Assembly: GCF_002797895.1 (NCBI RefSeq)
Contig: NZ_PGES01000001.1
Span: 1,178,001 to 1,242,000, forward strand
Length of the DNA stretch: 64,000 nt
Direction of reading: 5' to 3'
Source of the DNA: Janthinobacterium sp. 67
GTDB taxonomy: Bacteria > Pseudomonadota > Gammaproteobacteria > Burkholderiales > Burkholderiaceae_D
Notes under the pieces: model-generated
Seen by the model: only the letters and a program-made list of their open reading frames with translations
What the model was told of the DNA's origin: nothing
Databases searched by the model: none
In this document: piece after piece, positions 37,295-46,853 of the stretch
Layout: each line of letters starts with the position of its first letter
How positions within the stretch are numbered: the stretch's first letter is position 1
Position numbers and translations under genes: made by a program

Positions 37295-38794
37295 ATGAGC
37301 GACAATATTATTTTTGAAATGCGCGGCATCGAGAAGCGCTTTGGCGCCACGCGCGCGCTGCGCGGCGTGCACCTGACGGTGCGCAGCGGCGAAATCCATG
37401 CCGTGATGGGCGAGAACGGCGCCGGCAAGAGCACCCTGATGAAAATCCTCTCGGGCGTGTACACGCCGGACGCGGGCGAGATCATCCTCGACGGCAAGCC
37501 CATCCGCATCCGCAACCCGGGCGAGGCACGCGCGCTGGGCATCAACCTGATCTACCAGGAATTGAGCGTGGCCAAGAACATGACGGTGGCGCAGAACGTC
37601 TTCATGGGCAGCGAGCCGAAGGGACCGTTCTTTACCGTCAAGGCCGGCGAAATGCGCGCGCGCACGAACGCCATCCTGGCCGACCTCGGTTCCCGCTTCG
37701 ACGCCGACACCATGGTGTCGACCCTGTCGATCGCCGAGCAGCAGCAGGTGGAAATCGCCCGCGCCCTCGTGCACGAAAGCCGCATCCTGATCATGGACGA
37801 GCCCACTGCCGCCCTGTCCGACCGGGAAACAGAACAATTGTTCCGCATCATCGAAGAACAGCGCGACAAGGGCCTGGCCGTGCTCTACATCAGCCACCGC
37901 ATGGCCGAGGTGGAGCGCCTGGCGCGCCGCATCACGGTGCTGCGCGACGGCGCCTACGTGGGCGAGCTGGGCAAGGATGAGCTGGATCAAAAGAAAGTCG
38001 TGCAAATGATGGTGGGCCGCCCCGCCGACGACTTTTATTCGCACCAGCGGCGCACCACGCGCGGCGCCGAACGCTTGCGCGTGGACAAGGTGGGCGGGGG
38101 CAAGGTCAAGCCGGCCTCGTTCGCCCTGCATGCGGGCGAAGTGACGGGACTGGCCGGCCTCGTCGGCGCAGGCCGCACGGAACTGGCGCGCCTGATCTTT
38201 GGCGCCGACAAGAAACAAACGGGCCAAGTGTGGCTCGACGGCCAGGAAGTGCATATCCACCGGCCGCTGGCGGCCATCCGCCACGGCATCGGCTACCTGC
38301 CCGAGGATCGCAAGAGCCTGGGCCTGTTCATGCAATTGTCGGCCATGGAAAACATGTCGATGAATATCCTGTCCAAGCATGCGACGGCGGGCGTCGTCAA
38401 CCGTGGCGCCCTGACCCAGCTCACGCGCGAGGCGATCAGCAACCTCAACGTGAAAGTGTCGGGACCGGACGGCATCGTTGGCGGATTGTCCGGCGGCAAC
38501 CAGCAGAAAGTCTTGCTGGCGCGCTGGCTGGCCATCGCGCCGAAGGTGCTGATCCTCGACGAGCCGACACGGGGCGTGGACGTGGGCGCGAAGAGCGAAA
38601 TCTACAAGATCATCCACCAGCTGGCGGATGCGGGCACGGCCGTGCTGTGTATTTCCAGCGAACTGGCCGAACTGGTCGGCATCTGCGACCGCGTGATGGT
38701 GATGTGCGAAGGACGCCTGACGGGCGAAGTGACGGGCGACGACATCACGCAGGAAAACATCCTTGCTTACGCCACCCAGTTGGAAGCGGCATAA
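37295..38794 (+). CDS. Sugar ABC transporter ATP-binding protein (RbsA-type)
   Basis: 499 aa with two ATPase domains, as in RbsA, XylG and AraG. The first has Walker A MGENGAGKSTLMKIL, signature TLSIAEQQQVEIARAL and Walker B ILIMDEPTAALS. The second has a degenerate Walker A GLVGAGRTELARLIFG, as is usual, then GLSGGNQQKVLLARWL and ILDEPTRGVDVGAKSEIY. It powers import of the sugar bound by the preceding periplasmic protein. Gap of about 83 bp to that gene and 36 bp to the permease. Confidence 0.95.
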   Translation: MSDNIIFEMRGIEKRFGATRALRGVHLTVRSGEIHAVMGENGAGKSTLMKILSGVYTPDAGEIILDGKPIRIRNPGEARALGINLIYQELSVAKNMTVAQNVFMGSEPKGPFFTVKAGEMRARTNAILADLGSRFDADTMVSTLSIAEQQQVEIARALVHESRILIMDEPTAALSDRETEQLFRIIEEQRDKGLAVLYISHRMAEVERLARRITVLRDGAYVGELGKDELDQKKVVQMMVGRPADDFYSHQRRTTRGAERLRVDKVGGGKVKPASFALHAGEVTGLAGLVGAGRTELARLIFGADKKQTGQVWLDGQEVHIHRPLAAIRHGIGYLPEDRKSLGLFMQLSAMENMSMNILSKHATAGVVNRGALTQLTREAISNLNVKVSGPDGIVGGLSGGNQQKVLLARWLAIAPKVLILDEPTRGVDVGAKSEIYKIIHQLADAGTAVLCISSELAELVGICDRVMVMCEGRLTGEVTGDDITQENILAYATQLEAA

Positions 38795-38830
38795 AAATAC
38801 GCATTAGCATAATTATTCAGGAGAATTAAC

Positions 38831-39841
38831 ATGACAACGAGTACCACCAGCGGCGCGGCGCGCGCCGGCGAACCCTTCAATGCCTCGAACCTGATGCGCC
38901 GCCTGGGCATGCTGCCCGTGCTGGTGGTGCTCTACCTGGCCATGTACGGCCTGACCGTGTACTTCTCGGCCGACGGCACGTCCACGTTCATGACCAGCAC
39001 CAACACCATGAACATCTTCCGCCAGGTGTCGATCAATATCGTGCTGGCGTCCGGCATGACCTTCGTCATTCTGACCAGCGGCATTGACCTGTCCGTCGGC
39101 TCCGTGCTGGCCGTCTCGGCCGTGGCAGGCATGCTGATGTCCTTGTCGGCGCAGTTCGCCGGCTTCTCGATTCCCGCCTTCCTCATCGTCGGCCTGCTGC
39201 TGGGCGCGCTGAACGGCGTGCTCGTCGCCCTCGTCGGCCTGAACCCCTTCGTCGTGACCCTGGGCACCATGACTGCCCTGCGCGGCGCGGCCTACCTGCT
39301 GGCGGACGGCACCAGCGTGCTGAACACGGAAATCCCCAGCTTCGAATGGATGGGTAACGGCAGCTTCCTGGCCGTGCCCTGGCTGATCTGGCTGGCCGCC
39401 GCCGTCGTGCTGCTGACTTGGTTCATCCTGCGCAAGACCACCCTGGGCCTGCATATCTACGCCGTCGGCGGCAATATCCAGGCAGCCCGCCTGACGGGTA
39501 TCAAGGTCGGCCTCGTGCTGATGTTTGTCTACACGATCAGCGGCCTGTTCGCCGGTTTGGGCGGCGCCATGTCGGCCAGCCGTCTGTATGCGGCCAACGG
39601 CAACTGGGGCACGGGCTATGAACTTGATGCGATCGCGGCCGTCGTGCTGGGCGGCACGAGCCTGATGGGCGGCGTCGGTTCCGTCTGGGGCACCGTCATC
39701 GGCGCCCTGATCATCGGCGTGATGAACAACGGCTTGACGATCCTGGGACTGTCGTCGTTCTGGCAGTACGTGGCGAAAGGCGTCGTGATCGTGCTGGCCG
39801 TGATCCTCGACAAATGGCGCCAGTCGCACGCGCAGAACTGA
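38831..39841 (+). CDS. Sugar ABC transporter permease (RbsC-type)
   Basis: 336 aa, about nine or ten hydrophobic segments. The BPD-type 2 permease signature appears as LTSGIDLSVGSVLAVSAVAG near residue 80 and GLFAGLGGAMSASRLYAAN with GGTSLMGGVGSVWGTVIGAL in the C-terminal half. It forms the membrane channel with the two-domain ATPase. Last gene of the lacI-xylB-tal-ABC operon; two family 3 repeats follow in place of an obvious terminator. Confidence 0.94.
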   Translation: MTTSTTSGAARAGEPFNASNLMRRLGMLPVLVVLYLAMYGLTVYFSADGTSTFMTSTNTMNIFRQVSINIVLASGMTFVILTSGIDLSVGSVLAVSAVAGMLMSLSAQFAGFSIPAFLIVGLLLGALNGVLVALVGLNPFVVTLGTMTALRGAAYLLADGTSVLNTEIPSFEWMGNGSFLAVPWLIWLAAAVVLLTWFILRKTTLGLHIYAVGGNIQAARLTGIKVGLVLMFVYTISGLFAGLGGAMSASRLYAANGNWGTGYELDAIAAVVLGGTSLMGGVGSVWGTVIGALIIGVMNNGLTILGLSSFWQYVAKGVVIVLAVILDKWRQSHAQN

Positions 39842-39854
39842 TTGTGACGTGGTG

Positions 39855-39889
39855 TGTCGGGTTACGCGCTTTGCGCTAACCCGACCTAC
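39855..39889. repeat. Family 3 repeat, copy R4 (forward orientation)
   Basis: TGTCGGGTTACGCGC at the start and GCGCTAACCCGACCTAC at the end. It lies 13 bases after the permease stop, and its hairpin could help end the transcript. Confidence 0.8.
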
Positions 39890-39910
39890 CATAGACGTAA
39901 CAGGTCGGCG

Positions 39911-39944
39911 TAGGTCGGATTAGGCCGCAGGCCGTAATCCGACA
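39911..39944. repeat. Family 3 repeat, copy R5 (reverse orientation)
   Basis: TAGGTCGGATTAGGCC and GGCCGTAATCCGACA ends, opposite orientation to R4, with a partial duplicate AGGTCGGCGTAGGTCGG in front. R4-R5 is a divergent pair, the mirror of R2-R3. Confidence 0.8.
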
Positions 39945-39949
39945 ACACC

Positions 39950-40375
39950 CTAGAACACCAGCCGCATCTCCACATGCGCAATCCCCACCTCTTCAAATTG
40001 TTCCCCCTGCTGCACGAAACCGTGGCGCGCATAGAATGGCGCGGCCACGGTTTGCGCGTTCAAGACCACCGCCTTGTCGCCCCGCTCGCGGGCTTTCTCC
40101 ATCAACAATCGCAGGATGGCACCGCCCACGCCCGTGCCGCGGCCCGGCTGACGCACGGCCATGCGGCCGACGTGGCCGTCCGGCAATAGCCGGCCCGTGC
40201 CGATGGCGTTGCCGGCGGCGTCATAGGCAACGGCGTGCAGGCAGACGGCGTCCATGTCGTCGAGTTCGATCTCGGCCGGCACTTTCTGTTCATCGACGAA
40301 GACTTCAAAACGGATGGCGGTGGCGTCAGGGCCCAGGGTGGCCCAGTCGCCGAGGCGGATGGTGTGCTTGGTCAT
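39950..40375 (-). CDS. GNAT-family N-acetyltransferase
   Basis: 141 aa. The GNAT acetyl-CoA-binding motif is visible as RMAVRQPGRGTGVGGAILR, with AIRFEVFVDEQKVPAEIELDDMDA at the start and VVLNAQTVAAPFYARHGFVQ near the C-terminus. The VFVDEQKVP segment resembles the ElaA-like subgroup. Transfers an acetyl group to an amine; the substrate is unknown. Encoded alone, on the minus strand. Confidence 0.9.
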   Translation of the reverse strand: MTKHTIRLGDWATLGPDATAIRFEVFVDEQKVPAEIELDDMDAVCLHAVAYDAAGNAIGTGRLLPDGHVGRMAVRQPGRGTGVGGAILRLLMEKARERGDKAVVLNAQTVAAPFYARHGFVQQGEQFEEVGIAHVEMRLVF

Positions 40376-40435
40376 GGTGTAATGTAGAAAGAGACAGGCC
40401 GTTATTGTCGCACGACCTGCCTTTCCGCAGAGAGA

Positions 40436-41437
40436 TCAGCTGAGCTTGACCAGCTGCTTGCCGAAGTTACGGCCTTTCAACAGGCCGATGAAGGCCTCGG
40501 GCGCGCTGGCCAGGCCTTCGGCCACGGATTCGCGGAATTTCAGCTTGCCCGTCGCCACCAGGGAGCCCAGTTCCGCCAGTCCCTGCGGCCAGAATTCCGG
40601 CTGCTCCGACACGATGAAACCGCGCACGGTCAGGCGGTTGGTGAGGATCAGGCGCGCATTGTCGAGCGGCGTCGGTTCGCCGTTGTAGCCGGCGATCCAG
40701 CCGCACACGGCCACGCGGCCAAACGCGTTGGTGCGCGCCAGGGCCGCGTCAAAAATGGCGCCGCCCACGTTTTCAAAGATGGCGTCGATGCCGTCCGGCG
40801 TGGCCGCCGCCAAATCGGCCTCAAGATTGCCCGCCTTGTAATCGACACAGGCGTCGAAACCCAGTTCCTCGACGACATAGCGGCATTTTTCCGCCCCGCC
40901 CGCGATACCGACGACACGGCAGCCTTTCAATTTCGCCAGCTGGCCCACGACGCTGCCCACGGCACCGCTGGCAGCCGACACCACCACCGTTTCACCCGTT
41001 TTCGGCGCCATGATCTGGTTCAAGCCATACCAGGCCGTCATGCCTGGCATGCCGACGGAACCCAGGTAGGCAGAAGCCGGGATGTGCGTCGTATCGACCT
41101 TGCGCAGCATCGTGCCGTCCGACACGGCCACTTCCGTCCAGCCCAGGGTCCCCACGACCATGTCGCCCACGGCGAACTTCGGATGCTTCGATTCGAGCAC
41201 CACGCCCACCGTGCCGCCTATCATGGTTTCATCAAGCGCCTGCGGCGCCGCATAGCTTTTATTGGCACTCATGCGCCCGCGCATGTAAGGGTCGAGCGAC
41301 AGGTAGTGGTTACGCACCAGCAACTGGCCATCCGTGATGGCGGGAATCTCTTGAGTTTCCAGACGAAAATGTGCCGGCTGCACTTCCTCATTAGAGGCGG
41401 GGCGCGAGGCGAGGACGATGCGTTGGTAGGTGGTCAT
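40436..41437 (-). CDS. NADP-dependent oxidoreductase, MDR/LTB4DH-like family
   Basis: 333 aa. Zinc-independent medium-chain reductase resembling curcumin/alkenal reductases: LSLDPYMRGRMSANKSY near the N-terminus, the Rossmann fold VVSAASGAVGSVVGQLAKLK, VVGIAGGAEKCRYVVEELG and NGEPTPLDNARLILTNRLTVRGF. Such enzymes reduce the double bond of alpha,beta-unsaturated ketones or aldehydes in the cytoplasm. Single gene on the minus strand, with a 12-bp palindrome (family 2) upstream of it. Confidence 0.92.
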   Translation of the reverse strand: MTTYQRIVLASRPASNEEVQPAHFRLETQEIPAITDGQLLVRNHYLSLDPYMRGRMSANKSYAAPQALDETMIGGTVGVVLESKHPKFAVGDMVVGTLGWTEVAVSDGTMLRKVDTTHIPASAYLGSVGMPGMTAWYGLNQIMAPKTGETVVVSAASGAVGSVVGQLAKLKGCRVVGIAGGAEKCRYVVEELGFDACVDYKAGNLEADLAAATPDGIDAIFENVGGAIFDAALARTNAFGRVAVCGWIAGYNGEPTPLDNARLILTNRLTVRGFIVSEQPEFWPQGLAELGSLVATGKLKFRESVAEGLASAPEAFIGLLKGRNFGKQLVKLS

Positions 41438-41483
41438 GAATGCTCCTTATCTGACGAACAATCTAAACCCCAGAGCAAAGACC

Positions 41484-41510
41484 GGGGTCAGACCCTCAGG
41501 GTCTGACCCC
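41484..41510. repeat. GGGGTCAGACCC palindrome, family 2, copy 2
   Basis: GGGGTCAGACCC and its exact complement arm GGGTCTGACCCC flank a TCA spacer: 12-bp arms. It lies between the Dabb gene and the oxidoreductase gene. Confidence 0.85.
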
Positions 41511-41537
41511 AGCCCTTCGCTTGGGGTCACTCAATCA

Positions 41538-41840
41538 TTAAATCTCATAATCCATGCACTGCCGCGCTTCCCGCACGGCCCCAAAAAACGGCTTGATTTT
41601 CACGTGCTCGGGATGGTTCTGGTAAGCGTCAAGCGCTTCGCGGCTGACGAATTCGCTGTACAGGACGATGTCGTAGGTCGCTTCCAGGCCCGGCTGGGCC
41701 ACGGCCGCTTCGAATTTCAGGATGCCGGGCACGAGGCCGGAACAGGAATCGAGCAAGGCTTTCAGTTTCAACGCATTCGTGGCGCGGTCGGCGCCTTCGG
41801 CGTGGTCTTTGAGTTTCCAGAAAACGATGTGCTTGATCAT
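41538..41840 (-). CDS. Dabb (stress-responsive A/B barrel) domain protein
   Basis: 100 aa from the ATG at 41840; the frame stays open upstream without a good start. MIKHIVFWKLKDHAEGADRA opens the dimeric alpha/beta barrel, followed by FEAAVAQPGLEATYDIVLYS and the usual SREALDAYQNHPEHVKI near the C-terminus. Dabb proteins are small ferredoxin-like enzymes or binding proteins with no single known role. Stands between the oxidoreductase and thiolase genes, all on the minus strand. Confidence 0.9.
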   Translation of the reverse strand: MIKHIVFWKLKDHAEGADRATNALKLKALLDSCSGLVPGILKFEAAVAQPGLEATYDIVLYSEFVSREALDAYQNHPEHVKIKPFFGAVREARQCMDYEI

Positions 41841-41966
41841 GGTGGCGAGCTGCTTGTTTATTAATGAAGCATTACTGTAACCGCTATCGGCGCGTCTTGC
41901 AGGAACGGGGCGCGCCATGCAAGCGGGCGGCCCTGGAAGCCGCCCGCAGACTGGGTCACGCAAACA

Positions 41967-43145
41967 TCACAGCACTTCGAACAGCCCCGCCGCGCCCTGC
42001 CCGCCGCCGATGCACATGGTCACGACCACGTATTTGACGCCGCGGCGCTTGCCTTCGATCAAGGCATGGCCCGTCAGGCGGGCGCCCGACACGCCGTACG
42101 GGTGGCCGACGGCGATCGCGCCGCCGTTGACGTTCAGGCGGTCCATGGGGATGCCCAGCGTGTCGGCGCAGTACAGCACTTGCACGGCAAATGCCTCGTT
42201 GAGTTCCCACAGGCCGATGTCGGCCACCGTCAAGCCCGCCTTTTTCAGCAGTTTCGGAATGGCAAACACGGGGCCGATGCCCATTTCATCGGGTTCGCAG
42301 CCGGCCACGGCAAAGCCGCGGAAGATGCCCAGCGGCTGCAAGCCTTTCGCTTCGGCCACTTTCGCGTTCATGACGATGGCCATGGACGCGCCGTCGGAAA
42401 ACTGGCTGGCATTGCCCGCGCTGATGACGCCGCCAGGCACGGCCGGGCGGATCTTCGCCACGCCGTCGTAGGTCGTGTCGGCGCGGATGCCTTCGTCGGC
42501 GGCAATCGTCACCTCGCGCGATACCAGCATGCCGCTGGCCTTGTCGGCCACGCCCATGGTGGTGGTCATCGGCACGATTTCCGCGTCGAACAGGCCGGCA
42601 GCCTGGGCGCTTGCTGCACGCTGCTGGCTTTGCGCGCCATAGGCATCCTGGCGCTCGCGCGAGATCTGGTAGCGCTTGGCGACGGTTTCGGCCGTCTGCA
42701 GCATGGGCCAGTACAGTTCCGGCTTGTGCTGCTGCAGCCAGACTTCGCGGTACATATGCGTATTCATTTCGTTTTGCACACAGGAAATCGATTCCACGCC
42801 GCCGGCCGCATAGATATCGCCTTCGCCGGCGATGATGCGCTGCGCCGCCAGGGCGATGGCCTGCAAGCCCGACGAGCAGAAACGGTTGACGGTCATGCCG
42901 GCCGTCGTGACGGGACAGCCGCCGCGCAAGGCTACCTGGCGCGCGATATTGCCGCCCGTCGCGCCTTCGGGAAAGGCGCAGCCGACCAGCACGTCTTCCA
43001 CTTCCTCCGCCTCGATGCGCGCGCGCTCGACGGCGGCCGCCAGCACGTGGCCGCCCATGGTAGCGCCATGCGTCATGTTGAACGCCCCCTTCCAGGACTT
43101 GGCCAGGCCCGTGCGGGCGGTCGATACGATGACGGCTTCATTCAT
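41967..43145 (-). CDS. Acetyl-CoA acyltransferase (thiolase)
   Basis: 392 aa from the ATG at 43145. Cleaves 3-ketoacyl-CoA or condenses acetyl-CoA. The active-site Cys is in [13 protein letters not shown], the catalytic His in [15 protein letters not shown] and the second Cys in [13 protein letters not shown], all in place. The motif GTACGGTCGTTCG lies 64 bases upstream and is shared with two other beta-oxidation genes in this window. Normal length for biosynthetic or degradative thiolases; the position in beta-oxidation is inferred from the shared motif. Confidence 0.94.
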   Translation of the reverse strand: MNEAVIVSTARTGLAKSWKGAFNMTHGATMGGHVLAAAVERARIEAEEVEDVLVGCAFPEGATGGNIARQVALRGGCPVTTAGMTVNRFCSSGLQAIALAAQRIIAGEGDIYAAGGVESISCVQNEMNTHMYREVWLQQHKPELYWPMLQTAETVAKRYQISRERQDAYGAQSQQRAASAQAAGLFDAEIVPMTTTMGVADKASGMLVSREVTIAADEGIRADTTYDGVAKIRPAVPGGVISAGNASQFSDGASMAIVMNAKVAEAKGLQPLGIFRGFAVAGCEPDEMGIGPVFAIPKLLKKAGLTVADIGLWELNEAFAVQVLYCADTLGIPMDRLNVNGGAIAVGHPYGVSGARLTGHALIEGKRRGVKYVVVTMCIGGGQGAAGLFEVL

Positions 43146-43208
43146 GCTGTGTCTCCTTGTGGGAATATTTATTGGGGGGTATCTGCGGAATGAGAATAGC
43201 ACATTTAA

Positions 43209-43221
43209 GTACGGTCGTTCG
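43209..43221. promoter_or_regulatory. Candidate fatty-acid regulon operator before the thiolase gene
   Basis: GTACGGTCGTTCG, core ACGNNCGT palindrome, 64 bp before the thiolase start. It is 12 of 13 identical to the site before the acyl-CoA synthetase at 57603 and related to one at 50454. A TetR-family repressor is the usual kind of regulator for such sites in betaproteobacteria. Confidence 0.6.
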
Positions 43222-43372
43222 CAAAGTTGCAATGCTCGCCGATTTGTAAGCTTGGTGTAAGTTTGAAGCAAGCATGACGTAAGGTTCGGAGAACACACTC
43301 GGCTCCAGCTGTTGCAAGAATGGTCAAAAAGACCGCGGCAATGGTTCACTATAAAACATAGGGAGACAAACC

Positions 43373-45073
43373 ATGGCATCATCATCCGGCTCGGCCGACG
43401 TACGGAAAATTTCCACCAAGGGAACGCCGATTACGCCCGAGGAACGCAAGGTCATCTTTGCGTCCTCGCTCGGCACCGTCTTTGAATGGTACGATTTTTA
43501 TCTGTACGGTTCGCTCGCTTCCATCATCGCCAAGCAGTTCTTCATCGGCGACCCCACCACCACCTTCATCTTCGCGCTGCTGGCCTTTGCCGCCGGCTTC
43601 ATCGTGCGTCCATTCGGCGCGCTGGTCTTTGGCCGCCTGGGCGACATGATCGGCCGCAAGTACACCTTCCTGATCACCATTCTGATCATGGGCGGTTCCA
43701 CCTTCATCGTCGGCTTGCTGCCGGGACATGCCTCCATCGGCATCGCCGCACCGATCATCCTCGTCATCCTGCGCATCCTGCAAGGCCTGGCGCTGGGCGG
43801 CGAATACGGCGGCGCGGCCACCTACGTGGCCGAACATGCGCCTGAAGGCAAGCGCGGCGCGTTCACGGCGTGGATACAGACGACGGCCACCCTGGGCTTC
43901 TTCCTGTCGCTGATGGTCATCCTGGGCACCCGCCTGGCGACGGGCGAGAAAGAGTTCGAAGCCTGGGGCTGGCGCGTGCCCTTCCTCGTCTCCGTCATCC
44001 TGCTGGGTATTTCCGTGTGGATCCGCCTGGCCATGAATGAATCGCCGGCGTTTGCCAAGATGAAAGCCGAAGGCAAGACTTCGAAGGCGCCGTTGACGGA
44101 AGCGTTCGGCAAGTGGAAAAACCTGAAGATCGTCATCCTGGCCCTGATCGGCCTGACCGCCGGCCAGGCCGTCGTCTGGTACACGGGCCAGTTCTATGCC
44201 CTGTTCTTCATGATCCAGACCCTGAAAGTGGACCTGGCAACGGCCAACGTGCTCGTCGCCATCGCCCTGCTGCTGGCCACGCCGTTCTTCCTGTTCTTCG
44301 GCAGCCTGTCCGACCGCATCGGCCGCAAGTACATCATCCTCGGCGGCTGCCTGATCGCCGCGGCAACCTACTTCCCCATCTTCAACGGCCTGACCCACTT
44401 CGCCAACCCGCAGCTGGAAGCGGCGCTGAAGAACTCGCCAGTGGTGGTCGTGGCCGATCCCGCTTCCTGCCACTTCCAGTTCAACATGACGGGCACGAAG
44501 AAGTTCCCATCGTCGTGCGACATCGCCACCGGCTTCCTGTCGAACAGCTCGGTCAACTACACGAAGGAAGACGCGCCGGCCGGCAGCATCGCCAAGGTAC
44601 GCATCGGTACGAAGGAATTTACGTCGTTTAACGCCGTCATGACACCGGACGGCCTGAACTTCGATGCGGACAGCAAGGCCCACGAAGCGGCGCTGAAGAA
44701 AGAACTGGGCGCCGGCATCAAGGAAGCGGGCTATCCTGCCAAGGCCGCCCCCGAGCAGATCAACAAGCCGATGGTCGTGCTGCTGCTGTTCATCCTGGTG
44801 CTGTACGTGACCATGGTGTATGGTCCGATCGCCGCCATGCTGGTGGAAATGTTCCCGACCCGCATCCGTTACACCTCGATGTCCCTGCCCTACCATATCG
44901 GTAACGGCTGGTTCGGCGGCTTGCTGCCAACCACGGCCTTCGCGCTGGTGGCCTTCAAGGGCGACATCTATTATGGCCTCTGGTATCCGATCGTCGTCGC
45001 CCTGGCGACGGTCGTGATCGGCACCCTGTTCGTCAAGGAAACCAAGGACAACAATATCTACGCCGACGACTGA
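43373..45073 (+). CDS. MHS-type major facilitator with periplasmic insertion
   Basis: 566 aa, about 120 longer than typical ProP/ShiA-type transporters. Motifs are clear: [46 protein letters not shown]. The extra ~110 residues lie between helices 9 and 10, which should be periplasmic, and contain Cys pairs ([12 protein letters not shown] and SSCDIATGF) that may form a disulfide. Helices 10-12 resume at [20 protein letters not shown]. The substrate is probably a carboxylate or osmolyte. A strong terminator follows. Confidence 0.9.
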   Translation: MASSSGSADVRKISTKGTPITPEERKVIFASSLGTVFEWYDFYLYGSLASIIAKQFFIGDPTTTFIFALLAFAAGFIVRPFGALVFGRLGDMIGRKYTFLITILIMGGSTFIVGLLPGHASIGIAAPIILVILRILQGLALGGEYGGAATYVAEHAPEGKRGAFTAWIQTTATLGFFLSLMVILGTRLATGEKEFEAWGWRVPFLVSVILLGISVWIRLAMNESPAFAKMKAEGKTSKAPLTEAFGKWKNLKIVILALIGLTAGQAVVWYTGQFYALFFMIQTLKVDLATANVLVAIALLLATPFFLFFGSLSDRIGRKYIILGGCLIAAATYFPIFNGLTHFANPQLEAALKNSPVVVVADPASCHFQFNMTGTKKFPSSCDIATGFLSNSSVNYTKEDAPAGSIAKVRIGTKEFTSFNAVMTPDGLNFDADSKAHEAALKKELGAGIKEAGYPAKAAPEQINKPMVVLLLFILVLYVTMVYGPIAAMLVEMFPTRIRYTSMSLPYHIGNGWFGGLLPTTAFALVAFKGDIYYGLWYPIVVALATVVIGTLFVKETKDNNIYADD

Positions 45074-45114
45074 TCCGATGAAGCCCCGGCCTCAAGACCG
45101 GGGCCCGCAAAGCA

Positions 45115-45148
45115 AAACGCCGCTGACTGCTCAGCGGCGTTTTTTTTA
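45115..45148 (+). terminator. Rho-independent terminator
   Basis: AAACGCCGCTGA and TCAGCGGCGTTT pair in a 12-bp stem with a 4-base loop, followed by a run of eight T. It lies about 40 bases after the transporter stop. Confidence 0.92.
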
Positions 45149-45161
45149 TACTGCGGCGAGC

Positions 45162-45365
45162 TTATTTGTCGCTCTTGCCCTTTTTCAGCTGGTCGCGCTG
45201 CTGCACGTATTCCTGGTAGCTGGTCTGGTTGCGCTTGCGGCAGGCATTGCGGTCGTCGAAATTATTGAGGCTGTTGCAATACTCGCCGATCTTGTCCCGG
45301 TTCGCGTCATACAGTACTTCGCAGCCGGTCATCGCCAGCAAGAAGGGAACGATCAGATATTTCAT
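45162..45365 (-). CDS. Small lipoprotein
   Basis: 67 aa from the ATG at 45365 (the frame has another start at 45377). The signal peptide IVPFLLAMTGC ends in a lipobox, so the Cys would be lipidated. The mature part is short, polar and charged (YDANRDKIGEYCNSLNNFDD; YQEYVQQRDQLKKG) with two more Cys. No family recognised. Transcribed toward the shared terminator. Confidence 0.65.
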   Translation of the reverse strand: MKYLIVPFLLAMTGCEVLYDANRDKIGEYCNSLNNFDDRNACRKRNQTSYQEYVQQRDQLKKGKSDK

Positions 45366-45480
45366 TGCTACTCTCATGGATAGGAACGGATTGCGCGAAA
45401 AAACACCAGATTGCCCGCAGGATAAGCAGGCAGCTTTATCTTAACGCGATCCCGGCGAAAAGTACAAGCGCTCGGTATTA

Positions 45481-46416
45481 CTAAATAGAAAGGATTGCCG
45501 GCGCAACGAGCTCAACGCCGGCCTCCTCGCCGAGCAGCGGATTGTCCGCCGCGAACGCCGCCAGGTGCTCGAGCAGCACGCGCACGCGGGCCGGCAGGTA
45601 GCGCCGCTGCGTCCATACGGCGTACACGTGGCGCGGCTGCGGCATCCAGTCGGGCAAGACGCGCACGAGGCTGCCACTGGCCACTTCGTCGCGGCATTGC
45701 AGAAGCGGACACAACAGGATGCCGATGCCCGCGTCGGCCATCTCCACGGCCAGGCGCATTTCGTTGACGCGCAGGCGCGCCTGCGGTTCGATCACCATTT
45801 CGGCGCCGTCGCCGGGCCGGCGCAAGCGCCAGGTGCGCAGCGGCTCGGCCACGATCAGCTCGTGCTGTTCCAATTCCTGCAAGTCGCGCGGCACGCCGGC
45901 GCGCGCCAGGTAGCCGGGCGCGGCCACCATCACCAGCGAAGCGCTGCCCAACCGGCGCTGCATCAGCGAGGAATCGTCGAGCGCGCCCACGCGGATGGCC
46001 AGGTCGGCGCCGCTGCCCACGAGGTCTTGCAGCAGGTTCGACAGTTCCAGCTCGAGGCGGATGTCCGGGTACTTCTGCATGAAGCTGACCCAGGCCGGCG
46101 TCAGCAAGCCGCTGGCAAAGTTGACGGGCGCCAGCACGCGGATGCTGCCCGAGACGGCCGACAGGCTGGCGTCGAGCTGCTGCGTCGCCTGCCGCAGGGC
46201 GTGCACGAGGGGCCGGCACTGCTCGTAGTATTGCCAGCCTTCCGCCGTCGGCTGCAGGCGGCGCGCGCTGCGGTTGAGCAAGCGGTAGCCGAGCTGGCTT
46301 TCCAGCTTCTGCAGCCGGCGCGTGACGGTCGCGGCGGGCAAGTCTTCCTTGACGGCCGCCGCATGCAGGCTGCCCGCCTCGACAATGGCAACAAATAAGG
46401 CTAAATCGTCGAGCAT
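45481..46416 (-). CDS. LysR-family transcriptional regulator
   Basis: 311 aa. The N-terminal helix-turn-helix LALFVAIVEAGSLHAAAVKE and TVTRRLQKLESQLGYRLLNR is classical, followed by the periplasmic-binding-like effector domain (RVLAPVNFASGLLTPAWVSF; LAIRVGALDDSSLMQRRLG). Resembles the group that regulates a divergent gene. Here the divergent neighbour is a small DUF2798 membrane protein; the intergenic ATTTTCGGAATTTGAAAT at about 46424-46441 has a T-N11-A-like dyad. The effector is unknown. Confidence 0.92.
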   Translation of the reverse strand: MLDDLALFVAIVEAGSLHAAAVKEDLPAATVTRRLQKLESQLGYRLLNRSARRLQPTAEGWQYYEQCRPLVHALRQATQQLDASLSAVSGSIRVLAPVNFASGLLTPAWVSFMQKYPDIRLELELSNLLQDLVGSGADLAIRVGALDDSSLMQRRLGSASLVMVAAPGYLARAGVPRDLQELEQHELIVAEPLRTWRLRRPGDGAEMVIEPQARLRVNEMRLAVEMADAGIGILLCPLLQCRDEVASGSLVRVLPDWMPQPRHVYAVWTQRRYLPARVRVLLEHLAAFAADNPLLGEEAGVELVAPAILSI

Positions 46417-46512
46417 GATTGCATTTTCGGAATTTGAAATTAAAAATATGGCTCTAGTATAGATTGCTGCAAGTCGTTACGCTGCCATATCCTCATCATT
46501 TGAAAGTACCCC

Positions 46513-46752
46513 ATGTCCGAAGCCCTGCGTTTGCGCTGCGTATTTGCCTTCCTGATGTCGCTGCTCATGACCCTGCTGATGAGCGCCTGGGTCACCTGGT
46601 TCAATATCGGCCTGCAGGCGGACTTCCTGCCCCGCTGGCGCCATGCCTTCTTTGCCGCCTGGCCCGTGGCCTTCTGCGCCGTGATGCTGTTCGCCCCCCG
46701 CGTGCAGCTGATGAGCCGCAGCATCGTGGCCCGGCTCGCCAGCCGTGCTTGA
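46513..46752 (+). CDS. DUF2798 small membrane protein
   Basis: 79 aa with two membrane helices: CVFAFLMSLLMTLLMSAWVT and FFAAWPVAFCAVMLFAP, ending in a basic tail RLASRA. This is the DUF2798 pattern. No function known. It is divergent from the LysR gene across about 100 bp, so it is the likeliest direct target of that regulator. Confidence 0.85.
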   Translation: MSEALRLRCVFAFLMSLLMTLLMSAWVTWFNIGLQADFLPRWRHAFFAAWPVAFCAVMLFAPRVQLMSRSIVARLASRA

Positions 46753-46853
46753 CCGGTAGTCGTCCACCGGCGATACCACTCGGTCACTCCCGCCCACGGC
46801 CGCCCTGATCCGGGCTATGCTATGGCCGTCCTTGTTTTTACTGCGGAGTGTCC

